A stretch of 64,000 bases of DNA, taken from Saprospiraceae bacterium. Lineage in GTDB: Bacteria; Bacteroidota; Bacteroidia; Chitinophagales; Saprospiraceae. Positions 1 to 7,131 of the stretch are shown here, in pieces. The notes below the pieces were generated by a model. The model searched no databases, was not told the DNA's origin, and worked only from the letters and a program-made list of their open reading frames with translations. Where the stretch lies: NCBI GenBank assembly GCA_025056735.1, contig JANWVR010000073.1, positions 1 through 64,000 on the forward strand, written 5' to 3'. Position numbers and translations under genes: made by a program. Every line of letters begins with the position of its first letter. The stretch's first letter is position 1.

Positions 1-295
1 GCAGGTCGTAGGCCCGCAGCGCCTGCCCGACAACAGCCAGATACCGCACGAATGGGTGCACGATTTTCCCCCGATAACGCCCACTTATGCCCTGTGGAGC
101 CTGCAGATCACGCGCACCTGGCGGCGCATGGAGGTCTATGTGGGTGGCGAAAACCTGACAGGCTTCCAGCAACACCACGCCATCATCGCGGCCAACGAGC
201 CGACCAGCCCCTTCTTCAACGGCTCCCAAATCTGGGCGCCCATTATGGGGCAAGTGGCGTATGCAGGCGTGCGTTTCTCGCCCAGCGGGCTGTAG
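1..295 (+). CDS. TonB-dependent receptor, C-terminal end (partial)
   Basis: The reading frame is open from base 2 and ends with TAG at 293-295, so only about 97 C-terminal residues are present. They contain a YVGGENLTGFQQ stretch, then PIMGQVAYAGVRF near the end. This is the usual last-strand pattern of Bacteroidota TonB-dependent outer-membrane receptors (final barrel strands, 'GxENLTxF' then 'GPxxGRxxYAGLRF'). The family imports large substrates such as siderophores, vitamins or oligosaccharides using TonB energy. The substrate cannot be told from this fragment. A strong hairpin follows 27 bases after the stop. Confidence 0.72.
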   Translation, partial: QVVGPQRLPDNSQIPHEWVHDFPPITPTYALWSLQITRTWRRMEVYVGGENLTGFQQHHAIIAANEPTSPFFNGSQIWAPIMGQVAYAGVRFSPSGL

Positions 296-321
296 ATAGA
301 CGCCAAAAGAAGATAACCGAA

Positions 322-363
322 CCTTGAGGCGCCGAGCATCTGAGTGTGCTCGGCGCCTCAAGG
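322..363. terminator. Bidirectional hairpin terminator between receptor and ribH
   Basis: A perfect 17-bp inverted repeat (322-338 pairs with 347-363, arm beginning CCTTGAGGCGCC) closes an 8-base loop. It lies between two convergent genes, so it could stop transcription from both sides. There is no clean T run, so classical intrinsic termination is likely but not proven. Confidence 0.7.
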
Positions 364-381
364 CCTTTCAGGTAGCTGCTT

Positions 382-897
382 TCAAAACCCAATTTTCTTC
401 TTCGGCGCCGACAGGTCGCGTTTGAGGGCAGCCATGCGGATGGCGGCGATGGCGGCTTCTACGCCTTTGTTGCCGTGTTTTCCGCCGGCGCGGTCGAGGG
501 CTTGCTGTTCGGTGTCGGTGGTCAGCACGCCGAAGATGAACGCTTTGCCGGTGGCTAAGCTGAGGTTGACCAACCCGTGGGCTACGGCTTGGTTGATGTA
601 CTCGTTGTGGTTGGTTTCGCCCTTGATGACGCAGCCCAGACAGATAACGGCATCCGGGTTTTTCTGTCCGTGCACGATGCGAGCGCCGGCGGGGAGCTCG
701 AAGGAGCCAGGCACTTGCACGGTGTGGATGTTTTCAGGCCGCGCGCCATGTTTGAGCAGCGTCTCGTAGCAGCCTTCGTATAGAGCATGCGTGATGTGCG
801 CATTCCATTCAGCCACGACGATGCCAAAAATGATCTCCGACGCATCGGGCACGGTGGAGGCGTCGTATTGCGACAGGTTTTGCAAAGCAGAAGCCAT
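382..897 (-). CDS. ribH: 6,7-dimethyl-8-ribityllumazine synthase
   Basis: Lumazine synthase condenses 5-amino-6-ribitylamino-uracil with 3,4-dihydroxy-2-butanone 4-phosphate in the penultimate step of riboflavin synthesis. The 171-residue product has the family landmarks: W31-N32 in the N-terminal substrate loop, GSFELP near 64-69, GCVIKGETNH with the catalytic histidine at about 97, and GVLTTDTEQQALDRAGG at about 123-139, which holds the phosphate-binding residues. Length is normal apart from a short N-terminal and lysine-rich C-terminal extension. It lies 9 bases downstream of a lipoprotein gene on the same strand and is probably co-transcribed with it. No other rib gene is nearby. Confidence 0.95.
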   Translation of the reverse strand: MASALQNLSQYDASTVPDASEIIFGIVVAEWNAHITHALYEGCYETLLKHGARPENIHTVQVPGSFELPAGARIVHGQKNPDAVICLGCVIKGETNHNEYINQAVAHGLVNLSLATGKAFIFGVLTTDTEQQALDRAGGKHGNKGVEAAIAAIRMAALKRDLSAPKKKIGF

Positions 898-906
898 AGG
901 AGTCAG

Positions 907-1731
907 TTATTGCGCCTCTACCCGTCGGAAGCGGTAGGCCACGCCGCCGATGTCCTGGGCGGCCTTCTCGTCGGCGCGGTTCGGGAGGAGGTGGTACAGG
1001 GTCAGCGTGTCGTTGGTAGCGTTGTAGCGGAAGGCAAAGCGCTTCTCGACGTCGGGTTTGTCGGATTTGCCCAAAATGATGATATCGGTAGGTTCTTTCG
1101 CTACGAAGCAGTCGCCCGTTACGCAGACGCGATATCTGTCGTATTCTTTCCATTTCAAGATGCTGCCGCCGGGGGTGAAGAGCAGCGTATCGCGACTGGC
1201 GCCTTTGCCGATGGGCAACATAATGCCGCCGAAGAGGTTGCGGTGGAGCGCTACCATGAATGCACCGAAGGCATCTGGGGTGTTAGCGCCCGATTTAATG
1301 AAGCGATCCATGCGAGTGCGTCCCTTCGTGCCGTCGAAGACCGTCATATCCTTTTCGCCCTGGGAGTGGTAGATGGCAAAAATGGATTTGCCCTCGAAGG
1401 CGTTTTGGAATTCCAAGGTATCGCGGTTGTACTTGACGGGCAGTTTCCAGGATCGGGCGCCGTCGTAGCAGATGACACTATCGGCTAAGTCGGGCAAAAA
1501 CTCAAAAGCGAAGGCGTAGGGCACATGGGCGTTGTTCATGGCCCCCAGCACACTGCCGTACTGATTGGCGCGGGCGCAGAAGTCCATGGCGATCCATTGG
1601 CCAGCCAGGATCAACGGGCTGGCCTGGGTGGGCGAGCCGCCAGTCTGTTCGGTTTTAGCGCGGTTGTCGTCCTGCTTGCAGGCGCTCCAAAGGAAGAAGG
1701 ACAAAAAGGCAAACAAAAGAGCGTTTCTCAT
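907..1731 (-). CDS. Predicted lipoprotein of unknown function
   Basis: The 274-residue product starts with a hydrophobic signal (about 4-17) ending in a lipobox with the acylated cysteine at residue 18. The residues after it, KQDDN, resemble the acidic lipoprotein export signal described for surface lipoproteins in Bacteroidota. I recognise no domain in the mature part, which looks like a mixed beta-rich periplasmic or surface protein. It is upstream of ribH and has a good TACCTTTG promoter box 22 bases before its ATG. That it is a real gene is well supported by the signal peptide and context. Function is unknown. Confidence 0.75.
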   Translation of the reverse strand: MRNALLFAFLSFFLWSACKQDDNRAKTEQTGGSPTQASPLILAGQWIAMDFCARANQYGSVLGAMNNAHVPYAFAFEFLPDLADSVICYDGARSWKLPVKYNRDTLEFQNAFEGKSIFAIYHSQGEKDMTVFDGTKGRTRMDRFIKSGANTPDAFGAFMVALHRNLFGGIMLPIGKGASRDTLLFTPGGSILKWKEYDRYRVCVTGDCFVAKEPTDIIILGKSDKPDVEKRFAFRYNATNDTLTLYHLLPNRADEKAAQDIGGVAYRFRRVEAQ

Positions 1732-1753
1732 GCGTCAAAAGTGTTTAGCGGCG

Positions 1754-1761
1754 CAAAGGTA
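1754..1761 (-). promoter_or_regulatory. Bacteroidota-type -7 promoter box (TACCTTTG)
   Basis: On the minus strand the bases read TACCTTTG, matching the TAnnTTTG box used by the primary sigma factor of Bacteroidota. It lies 22 bases upstream of the lipoprotein ATG at 1731, so transcription would start near 1748 and cover the lipoprotein and ribH. A clear TTTG -33 element is not visible. Confidence 0.55.
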
Positions 1762-1885
1762 GCGCGCAGCATGCAGGCCAGAAGTATCCCAGAAAGAGGC
1801 CACACCTCATCGTCTCTATCCCCAGTACGGCGCAGCCATAAGCAATCAGCGGCTACAAGTATTCTTCTAAAAGAAAGGAGGCATC

Positions 1886-1934
1886 CCCCTCCTCAATTTT
1901 TCACTTTTCAATTTCCACTTTCCATTCTCTCCCC
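1886..1934. repeat. Degenerate purine-rich heptamer repeat, copy A
   Basis: Read on the minus strand, this stretch divides into 7-base units such as GGAAAGT, GGAAATT, GAAAAGT and GAAAAAT. Similar units recur at 6037-6127 and 39143-39207. It ends one base before the palindrome at 1936. It lies in the 381-base gap between the divergent lipoprotein and cytochrome genes (1732-2112). Besides this repeat, that gap holds two promoters, the palindrome and a leader hairpin. Confidence 0.5.
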
Positions 1935-1935
1935 A

Positions 1936-1949
1936 GTGACTTTTGTCAC
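1936..1949. promoter_or_regulatory. Crp-type operator upstream of the cytochrome gene
   Basis: GTGACTTTTGTCAC is a perfect inverted repeat. Written as GTGA-N6-TCAC it has exactly the spacing of a Crp-family site (TGTGA-N6-TCACA). A near-identical site with the same spacing to a downstream promoter box occurs at 6173-6186, and a Crp/Fnr-family regulator is encoded between them. Its centre (1942.5) would be at about -41.5 if transcription starts at 1984, the class II activator position. Confidence 0.65.
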
Positions 1950-1972
1950 GAAGCGGCAGATGCAGCATTTCG

Positions 1973-1983
1973 GACTTTTGCAC
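1973..1983 (+). promoter_or_regulatory. Predicted -7 box of the cytochrome/SoxB-like operon
   Basis: GACTTTTGCAC contains nnnnTTTG and differs from TAnnTTTG only at the first base. The identical 11-mer occurs at 6210-6220, in both cases 23 bases after the Crp-type palindrome. The predicted start near 1984 gives a 5' leader of about 129 bases. No TTTG -33 element is seen, consistent with an activator replacing it. Confidence 0.55.
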
Positions 1984-2007
1984 GGGTTCCGCTTATTTGG
2001 GTTCTCT

Positions 2008-2027
2008 AAGTCTGGGTAGCCAGACTT
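2008..2027 (+). other. Leader hairpin before the cytochrome gene
   Basis: AAGTCTGG and CCAGACTT form a perfect 8-bp stem closed by a GTAG tetraloop in the predicted 5' leader of the cytochrome mRNA. It is followed by TCTTTGG rather than a T run, so an mRNA-stability or regulatory role is as likely as attenuation. Role not demonstrated. Confidence 0.4.
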
Positions 2028-2112
2028 TCTTTGGCAGGAGAGGCGAAGATTAGAGCGTTTTATAGTGAGAGCCTGCGGCGGTATTGGGCATGCAATTAAG
2101 GGTTTTTTGTCT

Positions 2113-3300
2113 ATGGAAAATGGAATTTACTATCCGGTCATGTGGTTGGTTGTTGGGGCGTTAGTGGTGGGCGTTTTGGTCGTTACGGGTGCGATGAATT
2201 ATGCTCAGCAGCGCCTGAGCGAAGAAGCTTTGCTGACGTCGGGATATCACCGCCACTTAGCCTTTTTGAGGAATATGCGTTGGGTGTTGTGGTCGCTTTC
2301 GGCGATTCTAACCGTGTGTGGCATTGGCGCCTGGTATTGGGAGCATCTTCGGCAGGAGGAAGCCATTGAGACCCGGCGGGCGCAGTTGATGCCGGTTTAC
2401 GATCCTCAGAAGTTTTGGGAGGCGCCGGATTTGTTTTTAGCTCATACAGACGACGAAGCTGACTTGATTGCCTATGGCCGCGATTTGATTGCCAACACGC
2501 AAGATTATTTTGGTGAGAAAGGCATCCTTCGTCCTGGCGCCATCAATGGTTTGAACTGCCAGAATTGCCATCTGGAGGCCGGTTCGAAGCCGTATGGCAA
2601 CAACTATTTCGCTGTGGCCAGCACGTATCCCCAATTTCGGGCCCGTTCTGGCTCGTTAGAGACCATACCTAAGCGGGTAAACGACTGTTTCGAGCGCAGC
2701 CTGAACGGCGAGCCGTTGGATACCAACAGCCGCGAAATGAAGGCGATTGTAGCTTACATGCGCTGGCTGGGTACTGGCGTGCCCAAGGGTGAAAAGCCGC
2801 GTGGGTCGGGCTTAGTGCAGGTGCCGTTTTTAGACCGCCCGGCCGATCCGGCCAAGGGAAAAGTCGTTTATGCAGAAAAGTGCGCTTCCTGTCATGGCCC
2901 TGACGGGCAGGGGTTGCCCATGCCCAACAGTGAGCGCTACTATCCGCCCTTATGGGGCGACAAAAGTTACAACCAGGCTGCCGGTCTTTTCCGCCTGTCG
3001 CGTTTTGCCGGGTACGTCAAAGCCAACATGCCGCTGGGCGCCAGCTACCAGAACCCTCAACTGACCGACGAGGAAGCCTGGGATGTGGCCGCATTCGTCA
3101 ATTCTATGCCGCGCCCAGGGCATCCCTTCCTGAAGACGGACTGGCCCGATATCGCCGGAAAGCCCTTTGACCACCCGTTTGGACCCTACGCTGACCCGTT
3201 CTCAGAGGAACAGCATAAATACGGGCCCTTTCAGCCAATTGTGGATTTTTACAAACAAAAAAATGAGCAGAAGGAAAAAGGAAAGCTCACGGTGAAATAA
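2113..3300 (+). CDS. TsdA/SoxA-like dihaem cytochrome c, membrane-anchored
   Basis: The 395-residue product has two predicted membrane segments (about 8-28 and 54-74), then a periplasmic part with two c-type haem motifs, CQNCH at 149-153 and CASCH at 257-261. The first haem region reads NCQNCHLEAGSKP, followed by YPQFRARSG and NDCFERSLNGEPL. This is the signature of thiosulfate dehydrogenase TsdA and related SoxA-like cytochromes, which join two thiosulfates to tetrathionate or act on other thiosulfate-type substrates. The second haem domain is an ordinary class I fold. I chose ATG 2113 rather than an upstream alternative at 2065, because it gives a clean membrane anchor. It is followed 24 bases later by a SoxB-like gene, supporting a sulfur role. 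Substrate is inferred. Confidence 0.8.
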   Translation: MENGIYYPVMWLVVGALVVGVLVVTGAMNYAQQRLSEEALLTSGYHRHLAFLRNMRWVLWSLSAILTVCGIGAWYWEHLRQEEAIETRRAQLMPVYDPQKFWEAPDLFLAHTDDEADLIAYGRDLIANTQDYFGEKGILRPGAINGLNCQNCHLEAGSKPYGNNYFAVASTYPQFRARSGSLETIPKRVNDCFERSLNGEPLDTNSREMKAIVAYMRWLGTGVPKGEKPRGSGLVQVPFLDRPADPAKGKVVYAEKCASCHGPDGQGLPMPNSERYYPPLWGDKSYNQAAGLFRLSRFAGYVKANMPLGASYQNPQLTDEEAWDVAAFVNSMPRPGHPFLKTDWPDIAGKPFDHPFGPYADPFSEEQHKYGPFQPIVDFYKQKNEQKEKGKLTVK

Positions 3301-3324
3301 CGAAAACAAGCAACGGAGAGAGAC

Positions 3325-5079
3325 ATGAAACCTACACCTGATACTCCTGCCCAGGCTTCAGCATTGGGCGAGCATCCGCGGCGCAAATTTTTGCGCAACG
3401 CCCTGATGGCAGGCGCAGGCCTCGCCCTGCTGCCTAACTTTGGCCAGGGGCGTTCGTGGCGCCTGGCAGATGATGAGGCGCCTCTGGAAGGCGCTCTTCC
3501 GCCTGAGGAGCCGCCGGCGCCGACACAAGACGGCGTGCTGACGCTGCTCCAGACAACCGACGTACATTGCCAAATACATCCGCACGACGAAATGTTCTGG
3601 GAAAACAACCAGCCTGTGTTCCGAAAAGCAGGTGGGTACGCGCATTTGGCCACTTTTTTTAAAAAGGTGCGGAAAAGCAATCCGAACACGTTCATCGTGG
3701 ACACGGGCGACATGTTTCAGGGCAGCGCGTTATCGGTCAAGACAACGGGCCGCGCTATCTCGCCCATTCTAAACGCGCTGGGCTACGACCTTTACCTGCC
3801 CGGCAACTGGGAGGTGGTCTATTACAAAAAGGCCATGCAGCAGCTGCTCGGCGGTCTGGAGGCGCCCAAGGTGTGTGCCAACATGTACCACGACCTCGGC
3901 AACGGGCAGAAAGGCGAACTCATCTTCCCGCCGTATTACACCTGGTCGCGTCTGGGCGTGAAAATTGGCTTCCTGGGCTATACCGACCCGTTGGTGCCGT
4001 TGCGGCAATCGCCCAATTACTCCAAAGGCATTATCTACACCAAGCCCGAAGAAAACCTGGCGTACTACGTCAGCGTCTTGCGCGAACAAGAGCAGTGCGA
4101 TATGGTCATCATCCTGGCGCATCTGGGGCTTTCGCAGCAAATTGCGTTGGCCAATCTGCCAGCATGCGAAGGCGTGGACTACATTTTCGGCGGCGACACA
4201 CACGAGCGCGTGCGCAAGCCCATCGTTTGTAAGTACGCCAGGGTGGTGGAACCAGGCGCCTTCGGCTCTTTCGTAGGGCGCTTAGATGTAGAAGTGAAGA
4301 ATGGCAAGATCGTCAACCAGCGCTACCAGCTCGTCGAGATAAGTCCGAAACGCTATCCGGCCGATACTGAGATGTCGGCGCTCATCAAGCAGATAGAGGC
4401 GCCGTATCTGGCGCAAATTGAGAAAGTTGTTGGCTACAGCAAGGTTCCGCTGTATCGCTACTTTGTCGTGGAAAACACAATTGATACCCTCATTCTCGAC
4501 GCGCTGGCCTGGAAGGTGGGTACGGATATCGTGCTTTCCAACGGCTTCCGCTTCTGCCCGCCGCGCGTAACGCCAGACGCTACGGGCAACATTCCCATCA
4601 CGGAGGGCTATCTGTACGACATGCTGCCTGTGGATGCTACGGTGCGCACGGCTAAGGTGCGCGGCAGTGTGCTGCTCAAGTGGTTGGAAAAAGAACTGAA
4701 CAACGTCTTTGCCAAAGAAGCCGACAAACGCTTTGGTGGCTGGTTGGTGAAGTTCCGCGGCATGGAAGTGGCTTTTCATGCTTTCGGCGAGATGGGGCAG
4801 CGTGTCCAGCGCGTCCGGGTGGGTGGCCAGCCGCTTGACCCTGAGCGCATTTATACCGTTGCGGCCTGCGAACGCGACGGGGACCCGGAAACCATGCTCT
4901 GCCGCATACCAGAGGTGTTCGAGGGCAAAAACCTGCCCTATACCCTGCATACCGTACTGCGCGAGTATTTAGCCAAACACTCGCCCGTATCGCCCATGCC
5001 CCGCGGCGACGCCCAAATTTTAGACGCTCCCCCGACACTGCTGACTCAGGTAAGCGGGGTGGACTATGCCTTCCATTAA
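3325..5079 (+). CDS. SoxB-like Tat-exported metallophosphoesterase (5'-nucleotidase family)
   Basis: The 584-residue product has a twin-arginine signal (RRKFLRN at 19-25, then a hydrophobic stretch), a calcineurin-type metal domain and a 5'-nucleotidase C-terminal domain. Metal-site motifs are visible: TTDVH (D79, H81), DTGD (D129), GNWE (161-163), AHLG (H266) and GGDTH (H293). The histidine of the usual GNHE is tryptophan, a change I recall from SoxB thiosulfohydrolases, the periplasmic enzymes that release sulfate from SoxY-bound thiosulfate. No SoxYZ is in the window, so it may act on another carrier or on a nucleotide. It directly follows the TsdA-like cytochrome and precedes a small membrane protein, probably in one operon. 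A plain 5'-nucleotidase is the alternative. Confidence 0.8.
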   Translation: MKPTPDTPAQASALGEHPRRKFLRNALMAGAGLALLPNFGQGRSWRLADDEAPLEGALPPEEPPAPTQDGVLTLLQTTDVHCQIHPHDEMFWENNQPVFRKAGGYAHLATFFKKVRKSNPNTFIVDTGDMFQGSALSVKTTGRAISPILNALGYDLYLPGNWEVVYYKKAMQQLLGGLEAPKVCANMYHDLGNGQKGELIFPPYYTWSRLGVKIGFLGYTDPLVPLRQSPNYSKGIIYTKPEENLAYYVSVLREQEQCDMVIILAHLGLSQQIALANLPACEGVDYIFGGDTHERVRKPIVCKYARVVEPGAFGSFVGRLDVEVKNGKIVNQRYQLVEISPKRYPADTEMSALIKQIEAPYLAQIEKVVGYSKVPLYRYFVVENTIDTLILDALAWKVGTDIVLSNGFRFCPPRVTPDATGNIPITEGYLYDMLPVDATVRTAKVRGSVLLKWLEKELNNVFAKEADKRFGGWLVKFRGMEVAFHAFGEMGQRVQRVRVGGQPLDPERIYTVAACERDGDPETMLCRIPEVFEGKNLPYTLHTVLREYLAKHSPVSPMPRGDAQILDAPPTLLTQVSGVDYAFH

Positions 5080-5106
5080 ACGCACCTCATCCGCACCTTC
5101 GTTGTG

Positions 5107-5331
5107 ATGAAACCATGGAACGACTGGAAAATCGTGCTCATGCTCTGCCTGACGATTGGCTTAGCGCCTTTCGTGCCCGAACCACACCTCCTGGGCAAAA
5201 TTCGATGGGTCGCCGGCGGCGCCGTGGGCATGCAGCCCATGGATTGGTTTGATTTGCTGATGCACGGTTTTCCGTGGTTACTTTTGCTGCGGCTGTTAAT
5301 CCTCAAAAGCGCAGCGGCCCTGCGGCGCTAA
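5107..5331 (+). CDS. Small inner-membrane protein of unknown function
   Basis: A 74-residue protein with two hydrophobic segments (about 8-24 and 50-68) separated by a loop reading GKIRWVAGGAVGMQPMDWF. It starts at ATG 5107 (a GTG lies just upstream at 5104), 27 bases after the SoxB-like gene, and is followed by the Crp-like gene. I recognise no named domain. The balanced composition, two membrane segments and tight operon position argue that it is real. A role as membrane partner of the cytochrome/SoxB-like pair is inference from position only. Confidence 0.65.
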   Translation: MKPWNDWKIVLMLCLTIGLAPFVPEPHLLGKIRWVAGGAVGMQPMDWFDLLMHGFPWLLLLRLLILKSAAALRR

Positions 5332-5408
5332 GCGGTGTAGAAAGGACAGCATAGCCCGGCCTTTGCGCACAAGCGCCTGAAATTCAAGGCTATTTCAATT
5401 TGAAAAGT

Positions 5409-6038
5409 ATGGAAAACTACCGTCACTTACTTCGCGATTTTGAAGAAGGGCTGCTGGCCGAAATGTTGGAAAAAGGCCGGATTATGGACGTAGAAGCCGG
5501 CCAAACGCTCCTGCAAAGCGGTCAACCCATTCGGAACACAATGATCGTGCTGGAGGGCCTCGTCAAACTTTTTCGCGAAAACGATGAGGACGGCAGCGAG
5601 TTTTTCATGTACCACCTGCACCCGGGCGATGGCTGTGCGCTTTCCATGATCTGCGACAAGACCTTCCGCGCCAGCTCTGTAACCGCCCGCACCGTAACAG
5701 ACTCGAAACTCTTAGTCATCCCTGTGGAACACACGGAAAACTGGATGCGCAACTATCGAACGTGGTACTACTTCGTCGTGCGCACCTACCGCCGACGCTA
5801 CGAAGAACTCTTAGAAACCATTGACCACATCGCCTTTCAAAACATGGACGTGCGCTTAGAGTTTTATCTGCGCCGCCACAGCCAGGCCTTAGGCACAAAA
5901 GTCCTGGAAATAACCAACACCCAAATTGCCCAAGAACTCAACTCCTCGCGAGAGGTCATCTCAAGGCTGATGAAAAAACTCTCCGACGCCGGCAAAGTAC
6001 GGTTGCTCAAGAATGGGATAGAATTGCTGAAGCTATGA
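5409..6038 (+). CDS. Crp/Fnr-family transcriptional regulator
   Basis: The 209-residue product has an N-terminal cyclic-nucleotide-binding-type beta barrel (about 20-110), a dimer helix (about 115-140) and a winged helix-turn-helix. The recognition helix reads SSREVISRLMKKL (about 179-191) with R181, E182 and R186 placed like the R-E-R triad by which Crp reads GTGA. It lacks the N-terminal cysteine cluster of oxygen-sensing Fnr (only C76 and C82), so the signal is unknown. ATG 5409 is preferred over TTG 5400. The gene lies between two matching GTGA-N6-TCAC operators at 1936 and 6173 and is the likely regulator of both. It may be transcribed with the upstream operon. Confidence 0.88.
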   Translation: MENYRHLLRDFEEGLLAEMLEKGRIMDVEAGQTLLQSGQPIRNTMIVLEGLVKLFRENDEDGSEFFMYHLHPGDGCALSMICDKTFRASSVTARTVTDSKLLVIPVEHTENWMRNYRTWYYFVVRTYRRRYEELLETIDHIAFQNMDVRLEFYLRRHSQALGTKVLEITNTQIAQELNSSREVISRLMKKLSDAGKVRLLKNGIELLKL

Positions 6039-6127
6039 GAATGGGAAATGAAAAATTAAAAGTGGAAAATGAGAAGTGAAGAATGGAAAAATGAAGAGCA
6101 GGAGGAGAGGTGAAAAATGAAGCGGAA
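6037..6127. repeat. Degenerate purine-rich heptamer repeat, copy B
   Basis: Immediately after the regulator stop the plus strand divides into 7-base units: GAGAATG, GGAAATG, AAAAATT, AAAAGTG, GAAAATG, AGAAGTG, AAGAATG and further degenerate units. The same kind of array occurs at 1886-1934 (opposite strand) and 39143-39207. It occupies the first third of the 298-base gap before the carbonic anhydrase gene. Confidence 0.5.
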
Positions 6128-6172
6128 GGGAGATATGTGGTGTTTCAAAACCACAGGAGCATTGCGTATGTC

Positions 6173-6186
6173 GTGATAAATGTCAC
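6173..6186. promoter_or_regulatory. Crp-type operator upstream of carbonic anhydrase gene
   Basis: GTGATAAATGTCAC is a GTGA-N6-TCAC palindrome with one mismatch. It matches the site at 1936-1949 and is placed the same 23 bases before an identical GACTTTTGCAC box. The centre (6179.5) would lie at about -41.5 from a start at 6221. Confidence 0.62.
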
Positions 6187-6209
6187 TCCTATAATGTTTG
6201 CTTTGATTT

Positions 6210-6220
6210 GACTTTTGCAC
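6210..6220 (+). promoter_or_regulatory. Predicted -7 box of the carbonic anhydrase gene
   Basis: GACTTTTGCAC is identical to the box at 1973-1983. The predicted 5' leader is about 116 bases. Within it CAACGGCG (6247-6254) can pair with CGCCGTTG (6298-6305), a long-range 8-bp stem of unknown role. Confidence 0.52.
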
Positions 6221-6336
6221 CATTATCCGTTAGGGGAAGTCAAAAACAACGGCGGCAATCGGTCATAAAGCCACTTTTAGGTCTTGTTTCATAGGGACGC
6301 CGTTGGGCTGCGAGTGTTTTTTAAAGGTTTCTACTC

Positions 6337-7050
6337 ATGCTGCGTTTTTTCCTTTTTTCTATTGTTTTAGTGGCGTTTCATCTGTCGCTGGGATGTCGGT
6401 TTTCTGGGGATGAAGACAAGCGTCCGGGAACGCCAGAAGCGGCGCTGGCGGCTTTATTGGACGGGAACCAGCGTTTTCTATCGGGTGCGCTTCGACATCC
6501 GCATCAGACGCAACAGCGCGTTCACGAGACGGAGCATGCGCAGCACCCGTTTGCAGTGGTTGTCAGCTGCTCGGATAGCCGTGTTCCGCCCGAAATCATC
6601 TTCGATGAAGGCCTGGGCGACCTCTTCGTGATCCGCACAGCGGGCAACCTCATCGGCGATTTGGAGCTGGGCAGCATCGAATACGCCGTAGAACATCTAG
6701 GCGTTTCGTTGGTGGTGGTATTGGGCCACACCGAATGCGGCGCCGTGAAGGCTTTCTTAGCAGGCGGAGAGTGCCATGGGCATATTCGGCAGATCGTGGA
6801 AGCGCTTATGCAGGAGCAGGAAGAGCAGCAAATCCTTCAGCACGAGGGCAAAAACCTCATGGCCTGCATCGAGGGAAATGTTGTTCACGGCGTAGCGCAG
6901 ATCCGGCAACAGCCTATTATTGCCGAAAAAATGGCTCAAAAGCAGGTGAATGTAGTGCCGATGATTTACGACGTCCATTCGGGTAAGGTTACCGTGTTGA
7001 ATGAGACGGCATGGCTCGAGCAACACGCTTTCTCCATCACCAGACAATGA
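6337..7050 (+). CDS. Beta-class carbonic anhydrase, exported lipoprotein
   Basis: Beta-carbonic anhydrases interconvert CO2 and bicarbonate. The 237-residue product shows the zinc and catalytic residues: CSDSR (C78, D80, R82), then GHTECG (H131, C134). It also has IRTAGN, typical of the family. Unusually for a beta enzyme, it starts with a hydrophobic signal ending in a lipobox (LSLGC, Cys20), so it should be membrane-anchored outside the cytoplasm. It is the first gene after the second Crp-type promoter and is followed by a secreted DsrE-like protein and a porin. A role in periplasmic pH or bicarbonate supply during sulfur oxidation is possible but unproven. Confidence 0.9.
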   Translation: MLRFFLFSIVLVAFHLSLGCRFSGDEDKRPGTPEAALAALLDGNQRFLSGALRHPHQTQQRVHETEHAQHPFAVVVSCSDSRVPPEIIFDEGLGDLFVIRTAGNLIGDLELGSIEYAVEHLGVSLVVVLGHTECGAVKAFLAGGECHGHIRQIVEALMQEQEEQQILQHEGKNLMACIEGNVVHGVAQIRQQPIIAEKMAQKQVNVVPMIYDVHSGKVTVLNETAWLEQHAFSITRQ

Positions 7051-7064
7051 CATGCAGAAGAGCA

Positions 7065-7085
7065 GTGAGGCAGCGGTAGCCTCAC
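7065..7085 (+). other. Hairpin between carbonic anhydrase and DsrE-like genes
   Basis: GTGAGGC and GCCTCAC form a perfect 7-bp stem with a 7-base loop, 15 bases after the upstream stop. There is no T run after it, so it may only modulate read-through or stabilise the upstream mRNA. Confidence 0.35.
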
Positions 7086-7131
7086 CAAAATGTGCGCAAT
7101 ACGTTTACAACACATCAAAAGGACCAATACC

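Noticed and set aside
787-1488. 233-codon plus-strand frame over ribH and the lipoprotein gene
   Set aside because: It overlaps two better-supported genes on the other strand and shows no domain or signal.
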